From: Comamonadaceae bacterium
GTDB lineage: Bacteria; Pseudomonadota; Gammaproteobacteria; Burkholderiales; Burkholderiaceae_C
Length of the DNA: 43,823 bases
Reading direction: 5' to 3'
NCBI GenBank assembly: GCA_947373185.1
Contig: CANBWP010000020.1
Span: 1 to 43,823, forward strand
Position 1 is the first letter of the stretch, and each line of letters begins with the position of its first letter. The position numbers were made by a program, and so were the translations under genes. Below the pieces are notes generated by a model, which ran no database searches, was not told the DNA's origin, and worked only from the letters and a program-made list of their open reading frames with translations. This document shows positions 16,799-24,887 of the stretch, in pieces.

Positions 16799-17929
16799 TC
16801 AAACCACCAGCAATGGCTCTTGCATTTGTTCAATCTGTTCTTCCAACATTTGAACTTGGCCACGCCAATAGTCGGGCGTACCAAACCACGGGAAGTTGAT
16901 GGGGAAAATGGGATCGTCCCAGCGACGGGCCAGCCATGCGCTGTAATGCACCAAGCGCAGGGTGCGCAGCGGCTCAATCAAGGCCAATTCGCGCCGATCA
17001 AAATCGCGCACTTGCTCGTAGCCCTCCAGCAACATGCTTAACTGACCTGAGCGCTGCTTGCGATCGCCCGACAACAGCATCCACAAGTCTTGCACGGCAG
17101 GGCCCATGCGCGCATCGTCTAAGTCCACAAAGTGTGGGCCGCCGCCTGGCAAATCTGCAGGTGTCCACAAAATATTGCCGGGGTGGCAGTCGCCATGCAA
17201 GCGCAGCATTTGAAAATGCGGCCAATCGCTGCCATGTGCAGAACCCAAACCAGCGGTGTGCATCACGTCCATGGCTTGTTGCCACGCGTCTTGCCATGCG
17301 CGCTCGACTTCCATCGGAATCGCTTTGTTGGCAAACAACCAAGCCTTGGGCTCTTGCATGAAGGTGTCGATGCTGAGCGCCGGACGGTTGTGAAAAGGCT
17401 TGGCAGCCCCCACCGTGTGGATGCGCGCTAGAAAACGGCCAATCCATTCCAGCACCTCGTCATCGTCCAACTCAGGCGGGCGACCGCCGCGGCGTTCACT
17501 GACGGAAAAAGAGAATCCTTGAAACGCTTGCGCAGGGGAAGCACCGCTTGAATCAGTGCCCGCAAAGGGCTTGTGATGCAAGGTGCGCCCTTGCAAATGC
17601 AAGGGGGGTACCACGGGCACTTCAGCCGCAACCAACTCTGCCGCAAAGTCGTGCTCTTCTTGAATTTGCGCATCGGTCCATCGACCGGGCCGATAAAACT
17701 TGGCAACCACACTTTCAGGCACGGGTGTGCCATCTGACTGTGTGGGTGAACGCTCGGTTTCAAGTTGAATTTGATAGACACGGTTTTCATAGGAGCTGAG
17801 GGCCGTGAGACGCCCATCACCCATCAGGCCGATGTCGGCCAAGGCATCGAGGACAGCATCGGGTGTGAGCGAGGCATACGGATGCAAAGCGTCCCACTCG
17901 GCCGGCCCTTGTGGGAGGTCATTCATCAT
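16799..17929 (-). CDS. srkA: Stress response kinase A (SrkA/YihE/RdoA family)
   Basis: A 376-residue protein kinase-like enzyme of the APH/choline-kinase fold. The catalytic loop reads MLRLHGDCHPGNILWTP and the metal-binding motif HFVDLDDARMGPAVQDLW. VVAKFYRPGRWTDAQIQEEH carries the ATP-binding lysine. These are diagnostic of SrkA, a Ser/Thr kinase that in E. coli counters stress-induced cell death and links to Cpx signalling. It is about 48 residues longer than E. coli SrkA, partly through an insertion around the ESPVAEV-like early domain. It overlaps the upstream kinase/USP gene by 11 bases (or 8 if the second ATG is used). It is the last gene of the run from 22805. Confidence 0.92.
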   Translation of the reverse strand: MMNDLPQGPAEWDALHPYASLTPDAVLDALADIGLMGDGRLTALSSYENRVYQIQLETERSPTQSDGTPVPESVVAKFYRPGRWTDAQIQEEHDFAAELVAAEVPVVPPLHLQGRTLHHKPFAGTDSSGASPAQAFQGFSFSVSERRGGRPPELDDDEVLEWIGRFLARIHTVGAAKPFHNRPALSIDTFMQEPKAWLFANKAIPMEVERAWQDAWQQAMDVMHTAGLGSAHGSDWPHFQMLRLHGDCHPGNILWTPADLPGGGPHFVDLDDARMGPAVQDLWMLLSGDRKQRSGQLSMLLEGYEQVRDFDRRELALIEPLRTLRLVHYSAWLARRWDDPIFPINFPWFGTPDYWRGQVQMLEEQIEQMQEPLLVV

Positions 17930-19385
17930 TCAGTGTTCCTAAAAATTCAAAGGGCACATCTTGCTTGACCAAGATCACGGTACAGGGTGCATCCATGGCC
18001 ACCTTGATGGGCACCGTGGCCACAAACCGTTGCATCTGCAAACCATGCGTGGCTGCGCCCATGATGATCATGCTGACCTCATTGCCTTCAGCATACGTCA
18101 CCAAGGCTTGGGCCACATCGCTCGACTCCAAGACATGGAAAGAAATTTGATGATCGTGCAAATCGAGGCCTTGCGACCACTGTTGCATGCGCGCCAAATG
18201 CATGCGGTGCACGCGGCTCTCGCTCTTGTGCAACGCTGTGCTGCTGGTGTCGCCGGGAGAAATGACCGTGACACAGGCCAAACGCGCACCGGGCCGCAGG
18301 CCCAAAGAGCGGTCCACCGCCTCACGCAAGGAATACCACGTGGCATCGCTCACATCGGCGTGTGGCAAGGCCACCATCAAGATCGGCACTTCCTTGATTT
18401 GCCTGGACGGCAGCGGGCTTGGCTGATAGTGCATACCCGCCGCTTTGAGCCAACGTTTGAAATGTTCTTTGAAGCCTGTGCCTTTGATTTGTCGACCCCG
18501 TTCGGTGATGCGAATTTGATCGGGGTTGCTCAAGTCCATGGCCAAGTGCGCGGCCGATGGATAGCGCTTGGCGGCCTCAGGGTGTAGGCATTTCAAAATA
18601 ATCTCTTGCAACCACTCGGGCACCTGGGGCTGGCGTTGGCGCGGCGGCACAGGGTCCATCCACAAACGCTGACGCATGCCACCCGCTGTGGCCGGTTCGC
18701 CAAACGGCAATTCGCCCGTGGCCAATTCGTACAACATGACGCCGATGGCAAACACATCGGAACGCGGGTCGCCCCGCACACCCACCACTTGCTCGGGTGC
18801 TATCCACGCTGGGGAACCGACGGCTTTGCGCATTTCTTCGGCCAGCAAATCGGGGTAATGCGCATGACACGACAAGCCGAAATCTAGCAAGACCACTTTG
18901 CCATTGGGTCGGATCAAAACGTTGGCAGGCTTCAAGTCCAGATGGCACACGTTTTGTTTGTGCAAACTGTGGACCGCATGCGCCAGCTCTGCGCCCAATC
19001 TGGCGATGGCCCGATCGTGCAAGCCCGTCTGAAAAGTTTCGCTGTGAAAATTTTCCGCCCAGGTTTCAAGGGTGCTGGCCTGCACATACTCCATCACCAG
19101 ATACGGGGTGCGCGACAAATCACCCGCCGCCACAAAGCGGGGCACATGGGTGCCTGTGAGTGCCGGCAAAATTTGCTGTTCGACTTCAAAGCTGACGATG
19201 TTTTCTGCACCGTCGCCCGCTGTCATGCGGGGAATTTTCATGGCCATGGGAAATTCGGATTCCCGCCGTGTACCGTCAGCGCTCAGTGCATAGTGCACGG
19301 TGTAAATGTGTGCCATGCCACCAGCATGCAGGCAGGCTTCAATTTCAAAGCCATCAATCACATGGCCGGGGTCTAGGAGTTTCAT
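17919..19385 (-). CDS. Serine/threonine protein kinase fused to a universal stress protein domain
   Basis: A 488-residue two-domain protein. Residues 10-275 form a Hanks-type kinase with glycine-rich loop AGGMAHIY (21-28), Lys50 in AMKI, catalytic HLDLKPAN (His148, Asp150, Lys152, Asn155) and DFG at 168-170. The HRD arginine is replaced by Leu, so it is a non-RD kinase. SPAWIAPEQVVG is the P+1 region. Residues about 335-480 resemble a UspA domain (PILMVALPHAD start, IIMGAATHGLQ nucleotide motif, APCTVILVK end), although the final G-S/T of the UspA ATP motif is not clear. There is no membrane segment, so it is cytosolic. The neighbours are a phosphoesterase (4-base overlap) and SrkA (11-base overlap). 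Confidence 0.9.
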   Translation of the reverse strand: MKLLDPGHVIDGFEIEACLHAGGMAHIYTVHYALSADGTRRESEFPMAMKIPRMTAGDGAENIVSFEVEQQILPALTGTHVPRFVAAGDLSRTPYLVMEYVQASTLETWAENFHSETFQTGLHDRAIARLGAELAHAVHSLHKQNVCHLDLKPANVLIRPNGKVVLLDFGLSCHAHYPDLLAEEMRKAVGSPAWIAPEQVVGVRGDPRSDVFAIGVMLYELATGELPFGEPATAGGMRQRLWMDPVPPRQRQPQVPEWLQEIILKCLHPEAAKRYPSAAHLAMDLSNPDQIRITERGRQIKGTGFKEHFKRWLKAAGMHYQPSPLPSRQIKEVPILMVALPHADVSDATWYSLREAVDRSLGLRPGARLACVTVISPGDTSSTALHKSESRVHRMHLARMQQWSQGLDLHDHQISFHVLESSDVAQALVTYAEGNEVSMIIMGAATHGLQMQRFVATVPIKVAMDAPCTVILVKQDVPFEFLGTLNDE

Positions 19386-20143
19386 CGTCCCATCGCCAAT
19401 CGCTCAGCCAAAAATTCTGGCAAGCCGGCTTCGCGAATGGCCGCCGCTGCCGCTTCATGGTCATAGGCCACGCGGTGAAATGTCATGCACCCAGCCTTGT
19501 CGTCATAGACTGCGTACATGGCTTGAGGTTTGTGATCTCTTGGCTGCCCCACAGAGCCAACGGTGGCCACCCACCTGCGGTGAGAGGGCATCGGCACATG
19601 GACGCCGGCAGTGGGCTCAAAACGCATCATGCTGTGGCCAGTGCCCCGGTAATACACCGTTTGCTGATGCACATGACCCACCACCACATGCCGAGCATCG
19701 TAGGTTTGGAGTGCATGGTCAGCGCACAAGTCTGCTGCACGTTCGGAGTCGACATAGTGCCAACGTTCTGGCGCATGGGCACTGGCGTGCACCATCAAGA
19801 GTGGCCCCGACAAAGCGGTCAATGGCAATGACTTTAAAAAAGCACGCTGTGCGGCGCCCAGCTGCTCATAAGTCCATTGTGCGGTGCTACTGCCCAAGCT
19901 TTCTTCCCCGGCGGCCATGGCAGGCGGCAACACCGCCATGGCATCGTGGTTACCCTGCAAAACCCATGCGCCGTCTTCGGCCAAGTGGCTGGCAATGTCC
20001 ACCACTTCTTGAGGGTTGCCACCATAACCCACCAAGTCGCCCAACACAGCCCACCGGTCGACACCCTGCGCCTTGGCGTGCGCCATGCAAGCATGGAGTG
20101 CCTGCAAATTGGCATGGATGTCGGAGAGCAAGGCAATTTTCAT
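19382..20143 (-). CDS. Calcineurin-like metallophosphoesterase (YfcE/PP2A-related)
   Basis: A 253-residue binuclear-metal phosphoesterase. All five family blocks are visible: SDIHAN (Asp8, His10), GDLVGYGGNPQEV, QGNHDAM, VHASAH and VGHVHQQ. The GDLVGYGGNP form marks the subgroup often annotated as bacterial protein-phosphatase-2A-related. It has no signal peptide and is cytosolic. Its TGA overlaps the ATG of the kinase/USP gene (ATGA), so the two are likely made in fixed proportion. A protein phosphatase role opposite the two kinases is an attractive inference; a nucleotide or phosphodiester substrate is equally possible for the family. Confidence 0.88.
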   Translation of the reverse strand: MKIALLSDIHANLQALHACMAHAKAQGVDRWAVLGDLVGYGGNPQEVVDIASHLAEDGAWVLQGNHDAMAVLPPAMAAGEESLGSSTAQWTYEQLGAAQRAFLKSLPLTALSGPLLMVHASAHAPERWHYVDSERAADLCADHALQTYDARHVVVGHVHQQTVYYRGTGHSMMRFEPTAGVHVPMPSHRRWVATVGSVGQPRDHKPQAMYAVYDDKAGCMTFHRVAYDHEAAAAAIREAGLPEFLAERLAMGR

Positions 20144-20166
20144 GAGAAGACCGGCGGGTCATGCGC

Positions 20167-21015
20167 TCAATATTGGTAAACGCCATGACCCGTTTTACGG
20201 CCCAATCGACCGGCGGCCACCAACTCTTTGAGCAAGGGACAAGGACGGTATTTGCTGTCGCCGAATTCTTTGAGGTAAACCTCCATGACGGCCAAGCACA
20301 CATCCAGACCAATCATGTCGGCCAAAGCCAAGGGACCAATCGGTTGGTTGCAACCCAGTTTCATGCCTGCATCAATGTCATCGGGTGTGGCCAAGCCTTC
20401 GGACAACACAAACAGCGCTTCGTTGATCATGGGCACCAAAATGCGATTGACCACAAAGCCTGGTGCATTTTTCACCGTGATGGGCGTTTTGCCCAAAGCC
20501 GTCGCCAAAGCATGGACCGCATCGTGCGTGTCATCGCTGGTTTGCAAGCCTCGAATGATTTCCACCAAAGCCATCATGGGCACAGGGTTGAAAAAGTGCA
20601 TGCCGATGAAACGGTCGGCGCGCGCAGTGGCCGCCGCCAATTGTGTGATGGAAATCGAAGAAGTGTTGGAGGCGATGATGACTTCGGCCGCCAACAGGGC
20701 ATCGAGTTGCTTCAGAATTTTGACTTTGAGATCTTGGTTTTCTGTGGCCGCTTCAATCACCAAGTCGACATCTTGCAAATCGGCGTATTGCGTGCTGCCC
20801 TGAATTTTGGCCAAGGCAGCCGCCTTGTCAGCGTCTGTGATTTTTTCTTTTTTGACCAAGCGGTCCAAGCTGCCCGACACGGTGGCCATGCCCTTGGCCA
20901 CTGCGGCTTCAGAAATGTCCACCATCACCACCGGAATACCCGCCACGGCACAGGCTTGTGCAATGCCGTTTCCCATGGTGCCTGCGCCGACGATGCCTAC
21001 TTTTTGAATGATCAT
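20167..21015 (-). CDS. hbd: 3-hydroxybutyryl-CoA dehydrogenase
   Basis: A 282-residue NAD(P)-dependent short-chain 3-hydroxyacyl-CoA dehydrogenase. The Rossmann start is VGIVGAGTMGNGIAQACAVAG. SNTSSISITQLA and GMHFFNPVPMMALVEIIRG carry the catalytic His region, and NRILVPMINEALFVLSEG with GCNQPIGPLALADMIGLD are the C-terminal domain hallmarks. It interconverts 3-hydroxybutyryl-CoA and acetoacetyl-CoA; PaaH-like or beta-oxidation use is also possible. Length matches the family (about 282). It lies 48 bases after the ABC permease and 23 bases before the phosphoesterase. Confidence 0.93.
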   Translation of the reverse strand: MIIQKVGIVGAGTMGNGIAQACAVAGIPVVMVDISEAAVAKGMATVSGSLDRLVKKEKITDADKAAALAKIQGSTQYADLQDVDLVIEAATENQDLKVKILKQLDALLAAEVIIASNTSSISITQLAAATARADRFIGMHFFNPVPMMALVEIIRGLQTSDDTHDAVHALATALGKTPITVKNAPGFVVNRILVPMINEALFVLSEGLATPDDIDAGMKLGCNQPIGPLALADMIGLDVCLAVMEVYLKEFGDSKYRPCPLLKELVAAGRLGRKTGHGVYQY

Positions 21016-21063
21016 GATGTGAAAAATGAAAAGTTAAGAATGAAAATCTGAGTCACGCTGCCA

Positions 21064-21879
21064 TCATGCTCTGAATCGTTTGCGCGTCAAGGCCAAGGCC
21101 ACCCAAAAGGCCACGATGGCCACACCCACCAGCAGGCTCAGGTTGCGTGCCACATGGCTGGGCCATTGGTCCAAGAACAATGGCCGCACCAACTCAATGG
21201 CGGCTGTCAGCGGCAAGTACGACGTGACCTCTTGCAGCCAATCTGGCAATTGGGTGCGCGGAAAATAAATGCCCGACAAAAACATCATGGGCGTTAAAAA
21301 CAAAGTGAAGTAATAGGTGAAAAAGTCGTAGCCCTTGGCCATGGCATTGAAGATCAGGGCAATGCAACTGAAGGTCACGCCCACCACCCACAACACGGGC
21401 CAAGCCAAGAGCAACTTCCAACTGTGGCTGATGCCCAGCGCCAGCATCACGCCCAAGATGGCCGTCACCGTGAACAGGGCTTTGTAAGAGGCCCACAACA
21501 TTTCAGCCATCACCACATCGTCAAGGCGCACGGGCGCATTCATGATGCCATCCCAGGTCTTTTGCATGTGCATGCGAGAGAAGGCCGAGTACAGCGCTTC
21601 AAACGACGCCGAGTTCATGGCACTCATGCAAATGCTGCCACTGGCCAAGAACAAAATATAGGGCACATCTTGTCCGCCAATGTTCACTTGGCCCACCAAA
21701 GCACCCAAGCCATAACCAAAGGCCACAAGCCACATCAAAGGCTCCGCAATGCCGCCCACCAAACTGGGGATGGCCAACTTGCGCCAGACCAAGAGGTTGC
21801 GCAAAAATACAGGCCACCACCGCATCGAGAGTTGCGGTGCGGCCCAGACTGAAGGGGTCACATGTTGGCGCTTCATCAT
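21064..21879 (-). CDS. ABC-2 type export permease, NodJ-like
   Basis: A 271-residue inner-membrane protein with six predicted helices, ABC-2 family. PYILFLASGSICMSAMNSAS, followed by FEALYSAFSRMHMQKTWDGI and a NAPVRLDDVVMAEMLWA segment, are characteristic of NodJ and its betaproteobacterial relatives. Start ATG 21879 is chosen because it overlaps the ATPase TGA by 4 bases and has GGGAGA upstream; a longer frame to 21966 would overlap the ATPase gene by 91 bases. With the ATPase it forms an exporter. Rhizobial NodIJ exports lipochitooligosaccharides, but no nod gene is present, so the cargo is unknown. Confidence 0.9.
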   Translation of the reverse strand: MMKRQHVTPSVWAAPQLSMRWWPVFLRNLLVWRKLAIPSLVGGIAEPLMWLVAFGYGLGALVGQVNIGGQDVPYILFLASGSICMSAMNSASFEALYSAFSRMHMQKTWDGIMNAPVRLDDVVMAEMLWASYKALFTVTAILGVMLALGISHSWKLLLAWPVLWVVGVTFSCIALIFNAMAKGYDFFTYYFTLFLTPMMFLSGIYFPRTQLPDWLQEVTSYLPLTAAIELVRPLFLDQWPSHVARNLSLLVGVAIVAFWVALALTRKRFRA

Positions 21880-22805
21880 GCGTTCTCCCTGATTTGTCGA
21901 CCGGTGAGTTTCAAAAATAAATCTTCCAGATTGGCGGGCCGATGCAAACTTCTCAAATGGGGCCAAGCTTGCAAGGCCATCAGCAGCGGCTGTGCATGGG
22001 CGGTGTAGAAGAACACCGTTTCGCCGCTCACTTCGACGCGTGCCGCATGTTGGCGCAAAGGCGAATCGTCGGCGGCCAAAGCCAGCGCGCCGAGACCATA
22101 CAACTCGACGACATCGGGCTCTAGGTGCTGCGCAATCAAATCGCGCGGCTTGCCCTCGGCAATTTTTTTGCCGTGGTCTAGCACCAACAAGCGGTCACAC
22201 AATCGCTCGGCCTCGTCCATGAAGTGGGTGGTCAGCAAAATGGATTTACCTTCTTGCATGAGCATTTGCAATCGCTCCCACATCAAATGCCGCGCTTGGG
22301 GGTCGAGACCTGTGGTGGGCTCGTCCAGCATGAGCATTTGCGGCTGATTGATGAGCGCACGGGCCAAACTCAAGCGGCGTTTCATGCCGCCGGACAATTC
22401 GCCCGGCTTGGCTTTGGCTTTGCTGCTCAAGGCACCAAATTCCAAAAGCGGTGCGATGCGCGCTTTGATGTCTCGGTCTTTCATGCCAAAGTAGCGGCCA
22501 TAGACCAACAGGTTTTCTTCCGCCGTGAAGTCGGGGTCCAACGTGTCCATTTGCGCCACCACACCCAAACGCGCCTTGATGGCCAGCGCGTCTTGCGGCA
22601 TGAAGAGCTGATCAAAGTAAGTGATGTTGCCCGCATCGGGCGTGGACAGCCCCAGACACATTCGCAGCGTGGTGGTTTTGCCCGCCCCATTGGGGCCAAT
22701 GACCCCCAAGCACTCACCGGATGCAATGTGAAAGGACAAATCGTCCACCACCTTGTGATCGCCAAAGCTTTTGACGAGGTTCTCAACGTTCAGTAAATAA
22801 GACAT
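21876..22805 (-). CDS. ABC exporter ATPase, NodI-like
   Basis: A 309-residue nucleotide-binding protein of the daunorubicin/NodI group. Walker A is GPNGAGKTTT. A Q-loop region VVAQMDTLDPDFTAEENLLV is nearly diagnostic of NodI-type proteins. The signature LSGGMKRRLSLARAL, Walker B LMLDEPTTGLDPQAR and the H-loop LTTHFMDEAERLCDR are intact. It is the first gene of the six-gene minus-strand run, and it is coupled to the permease by an ATGA overlap. It is divergent from the gentisate dioxygenase gene. Confidence 0.92.
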   Translation of the reverse strand: MSYLLNVENLVKSFGDHKVVDDLSFHIASGECLGVIGPNGAGKTTTLRMCLGLSTPDAGNITYFDQLFMPQDALAIKARLGVVAQMDTLDPDFTAEENLLVYGRYFGMKDRDIKARIAPLLEFGALSSKAKAKPGELSGGMKRRLSLARALINQPQMLMLDEPTTGLDPQARHLMWERLQMLMQEGKSILLTTHFMDEAERLCDRLLVLDHGKKIAEGKPRDLIAQHLEPDVVELYGLGALALAADDSPLRQHAARVEVSGETVFFYTAHAQPLLMALQAWPHLRSLHRPANLEDLFLKLTGRQIRENA

Positions 22806-22871
22806 GGCTTGATTGTGCCTCGACCCAGCTGGCGCTTCGCTGACCTTCGCGAGGTTTTATGAGACCAGGGC

Positions 22872-22928
22872 TTGCTCTGCCTCAATCAATATGTATACTT
22901 ATTATGTCGACACACCCCCCTCAGGAGA
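22872..22928 (+). promoter_or_regulatory. Putative promoter and ribosome site of the gentisate dioxygenase gene
   Basis: TTGCTC (22872-22877) and TATACT (22894-22899) are spaced by 16 bases, a fair sigma-70 match, which would give a leader of about 30 bases. The -10 sits in an A/T-rich segment with the palindrome GTATAC. A strong AGGAGA at 22923-22928 lies 6 bases before a TTG codon and decides the start of the dioxygenase. Confidence 0.5.
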
Positions 22929-22934
22929 CAGACC

Positions 22935-23990
22935 TTGAACCCGTCCAACCACGCCGATTCTCTGGGCCGCTTAGAAGACTTGCCTGCGGACTACATTGCC
23001 GACATGACCGCCTTGTCCATTGCGCCTTTGTGGCCGCAGTTGCGAGGCCTCTTGCCACGCGGCAAACCCGCACGCACCACGCAGCCCTTTGTGTGGCACT
23101 ACGAAGATGTCAGGCCCCAACTCATGCGGGCAGGTGAGTTGACGCCCATCGAGAAAGCCGAGCGCCGGGTCTTGGTCTTGTGCAACCCAGGTCACGGCAT
23201 TGAAAAGCTGGTGGCCACGCCCACCATTTATGTCGGCATGCAGCTCATCTTGCCAGGCGAGGTCGCACCCAATCACCGCCACACACCCAGTGCCGTGCGT
23301 TTTGTGGTGGAAGGCGAAGGTGGCTTCACCACCGTCCAAGGCGAAAAATGCCCGATGCACAAAGGCGACCTGATCTTGACGCCCGCAGGTTTGTGGCACG
23401 AGCATGGCCATGAAGGCCAAGGCCCTGTGGTTTGGCTCGATGCACTGGACTTGCCCATGGTGTACGGCATGGAAGCGTCTTACGCCATTGAAGGCCCCTC
23501 ACGAAATGCACGCCCCGACCTCGATGCGTCGCAAACGCGTTATCAGCGCGCAGGCTTGGTGCCGTTTGGCTCTTTGAGTCAGCCTGTGCGTGCGCCCTAT
23601 CCGCAAATTCGTTACCCCTGGGTCGACGTGCGCAAAGCCTTGTTGGCTTTGGAAAAAGGCACGCCCCAAGATGCCGCGGTGCAATTGGCTTATGTGAACC
23701 CTGAGACAGGCGCACCTTGTTTGCCCACACTTGGTTTTTCGGCGCAGTTGCTGCGCGATGGTTTGGACTTCAGCCCTCGCCCCCGCTCGGCCAGTTCGGT
23801 CATGCACGTCATTGAAGGCCGCGGTGAATCAGAGATTGATGGCGTCTCTTTGAAGTGGTCAGAGGGCGACACCGTGGCCATTCCCACACATGCTCAAATC
23901 AAACACCGCGCCAACAACGGCAACGCTTATTTGTTCCATGTGGACGATGCCCCCACGCAACGCGCCTTGGGCTTTTACCAAGAGTTCTGA
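22935..23990 (+). CDS. gtdA: Gentisate 1,2-dioxygenase
   Basis: A 351-residue bicupin ring-cleavage enzyme that opens gentisate (2,5-dihydroxybenzoate) to maleylpyruvate using Fe(II) and O2. The N-terminal cupin has the iron-ligand pattern HRHTPSAVRFVVEGEGGFTT and the later LTPAGLWHEHGHEG. PTLGFSAQLL and HVIEGRGESEID belong to the second cupin. I start it at TTG 22935 because of AGGAGA 6 bases upstream and because the family is about 340-360 long; an extension to 22872 would be leader. The genes for maleylpyruvate isomerase and fumarylpyruvate hydrolase are not in the window. A regulator is also missing. Confidence 0.92.
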   Translation: MNPSNHADSLGRLEDLPADYIADMTALSIAPLWPQLRGLLPRGKPARTTQPFVWHYEDVRPQLMRAGELTPIEKAERRVLVLCNPGHGIEKLVATPTIYVGMQLILPGEVAPNHRHTPSAVRFVVEGEGGFTTVQGEKCPMHKGDLILTPAGLWHEHGHEGQGPVVWLDALDLPMVYGMEASYAIEGPSRNARPDLDASQTRYQRAGLVPFGSLSQPVRAPYPQIRYPWVDVRKALLALEKGTPQDAAVQLAYVNPETGAPCLPTLGFSAQLLRDGLDFSPRPRSASSVMHVIEGRGESEIDGVSLKWSEGDTVAIPTHAQIKHRANNGNAYLFHVDDAPTQRALGFYQEF

Positions 23991-24044
23991 GGGCCCCTCG
24001 GAGGGCTTCTACAATAGCCCCACTTGTGAACATAGGGAGCCAGA

Positions 24045-24887
24045 GTGTCCGATCAATTGGCGGTGTTGCCGCAGTACCTGATGCCCAAGCTGGCCATGAC
24101 CCGCTTGGCGGGCCGATTGGCCAGTGCAGAGTTGGGCAAGTTCACCACCTGGGTGATCAAGCGCTTTGTGGCGCGTTACAAGGTCAACATGGCCGAGGCC
24201 GTGCACGAGGACCCCGCCCATTACAAAAGCTTCAATGCGTTTTTCACCCGTCCGCTGAAAGAAGGCGTGCGGCCTTTGGCCAATACCACGTGGGTCTGCC
24301 CTGTGGACGGTGCCATCAGCCAATGCGGCAGCATTGAACGCGATCAGATTTTTCAAGCCAAAGGCCACCAGTACAGTACGCGTGCGTTGGTCGGCGGTGA
24401 TGCAGCTTTGGCGGCCCAATTCCAGAATGGCCAATTTGCCACGCTGTATTTAAGCCCGCGCGACTATCACCGCATTCACATGCCGATTGCAGGCAAATTG
24501 CGCCGCATGATTCATGTGCCCGGCGATTTGTTCTCCGTCAACCCCACCACCGCCCGCGGTGTTCCAGGCTTGTTTGCGCGCAACGAACGCGTGGTGTGTG
24601 AATTTGAAACCGCACAAGGTCCGATGGTGCTGGTCTTGGTGGGCGCCACCATTGTGGGCAGCATGGCCACCGTCTGGCATGGCCAAGTGAATCCCCCTCG
24701 TCCGGGCATGGTGCGCGAGTGGCGCTACGACACCCAAGACGTGCGATTGCAGCAAGGCGAAGAGATGGGTCGGTTTTTGTTAGGCTCCACCGTTGTCATG
24801 CTGTTTCCACACAACAGCATGACGTTTCCAGCCGATTGGCTCAGCACTCGCCCGCTCCGAATGGGCGATGCCATGAGCCCACTTTAA
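24045..24887 (+). CDS. psd: Phosphatidylserine decarboxylase proenzyme
   Basis: A 280-residue inner-membrane enzyme that makes phosphatidylethanolamine from phosphatidylserine. The self-cleavage site that produces the pyruvoyl group is present near the C-terminus as [11 protein letters not shown] (LGST). [30 protein letters not shown] and [10 protein letters not shown] are conserved core segments of the bacterial type. It starts with GTG 24045 behind AGGGAG. A TACAAT at 24010-24015 could be its -10 box. Its TAA overlaps the convergent kup stop inside a shared TTTAAA. Confidence 0.95.
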   Translation: MSDQLAVLPQYLMPKLAMTRLAGRLASAELGKFTTWVIKRFVARYKVNMAEAVHEDPAHYKSFNAFFTRPLKEGVRPLANTTWVCPVDGAISQCGSIERDQIFQAKGHQYSTRALVGGDAALAAQFQNGQFATLYLSPRDYHRIHMPIAGKLRRMIHVPGDLFSVNPTTARGVPGLFARNERVVCEFETAQGPMVLVLVGATIVGSMATVWHGQVNPPRPGMVREWRYDTQDVRLQQGEEMGRFLLGSTVVMLFPHNSMTFPADWLSTRPLRMGDAMSPL

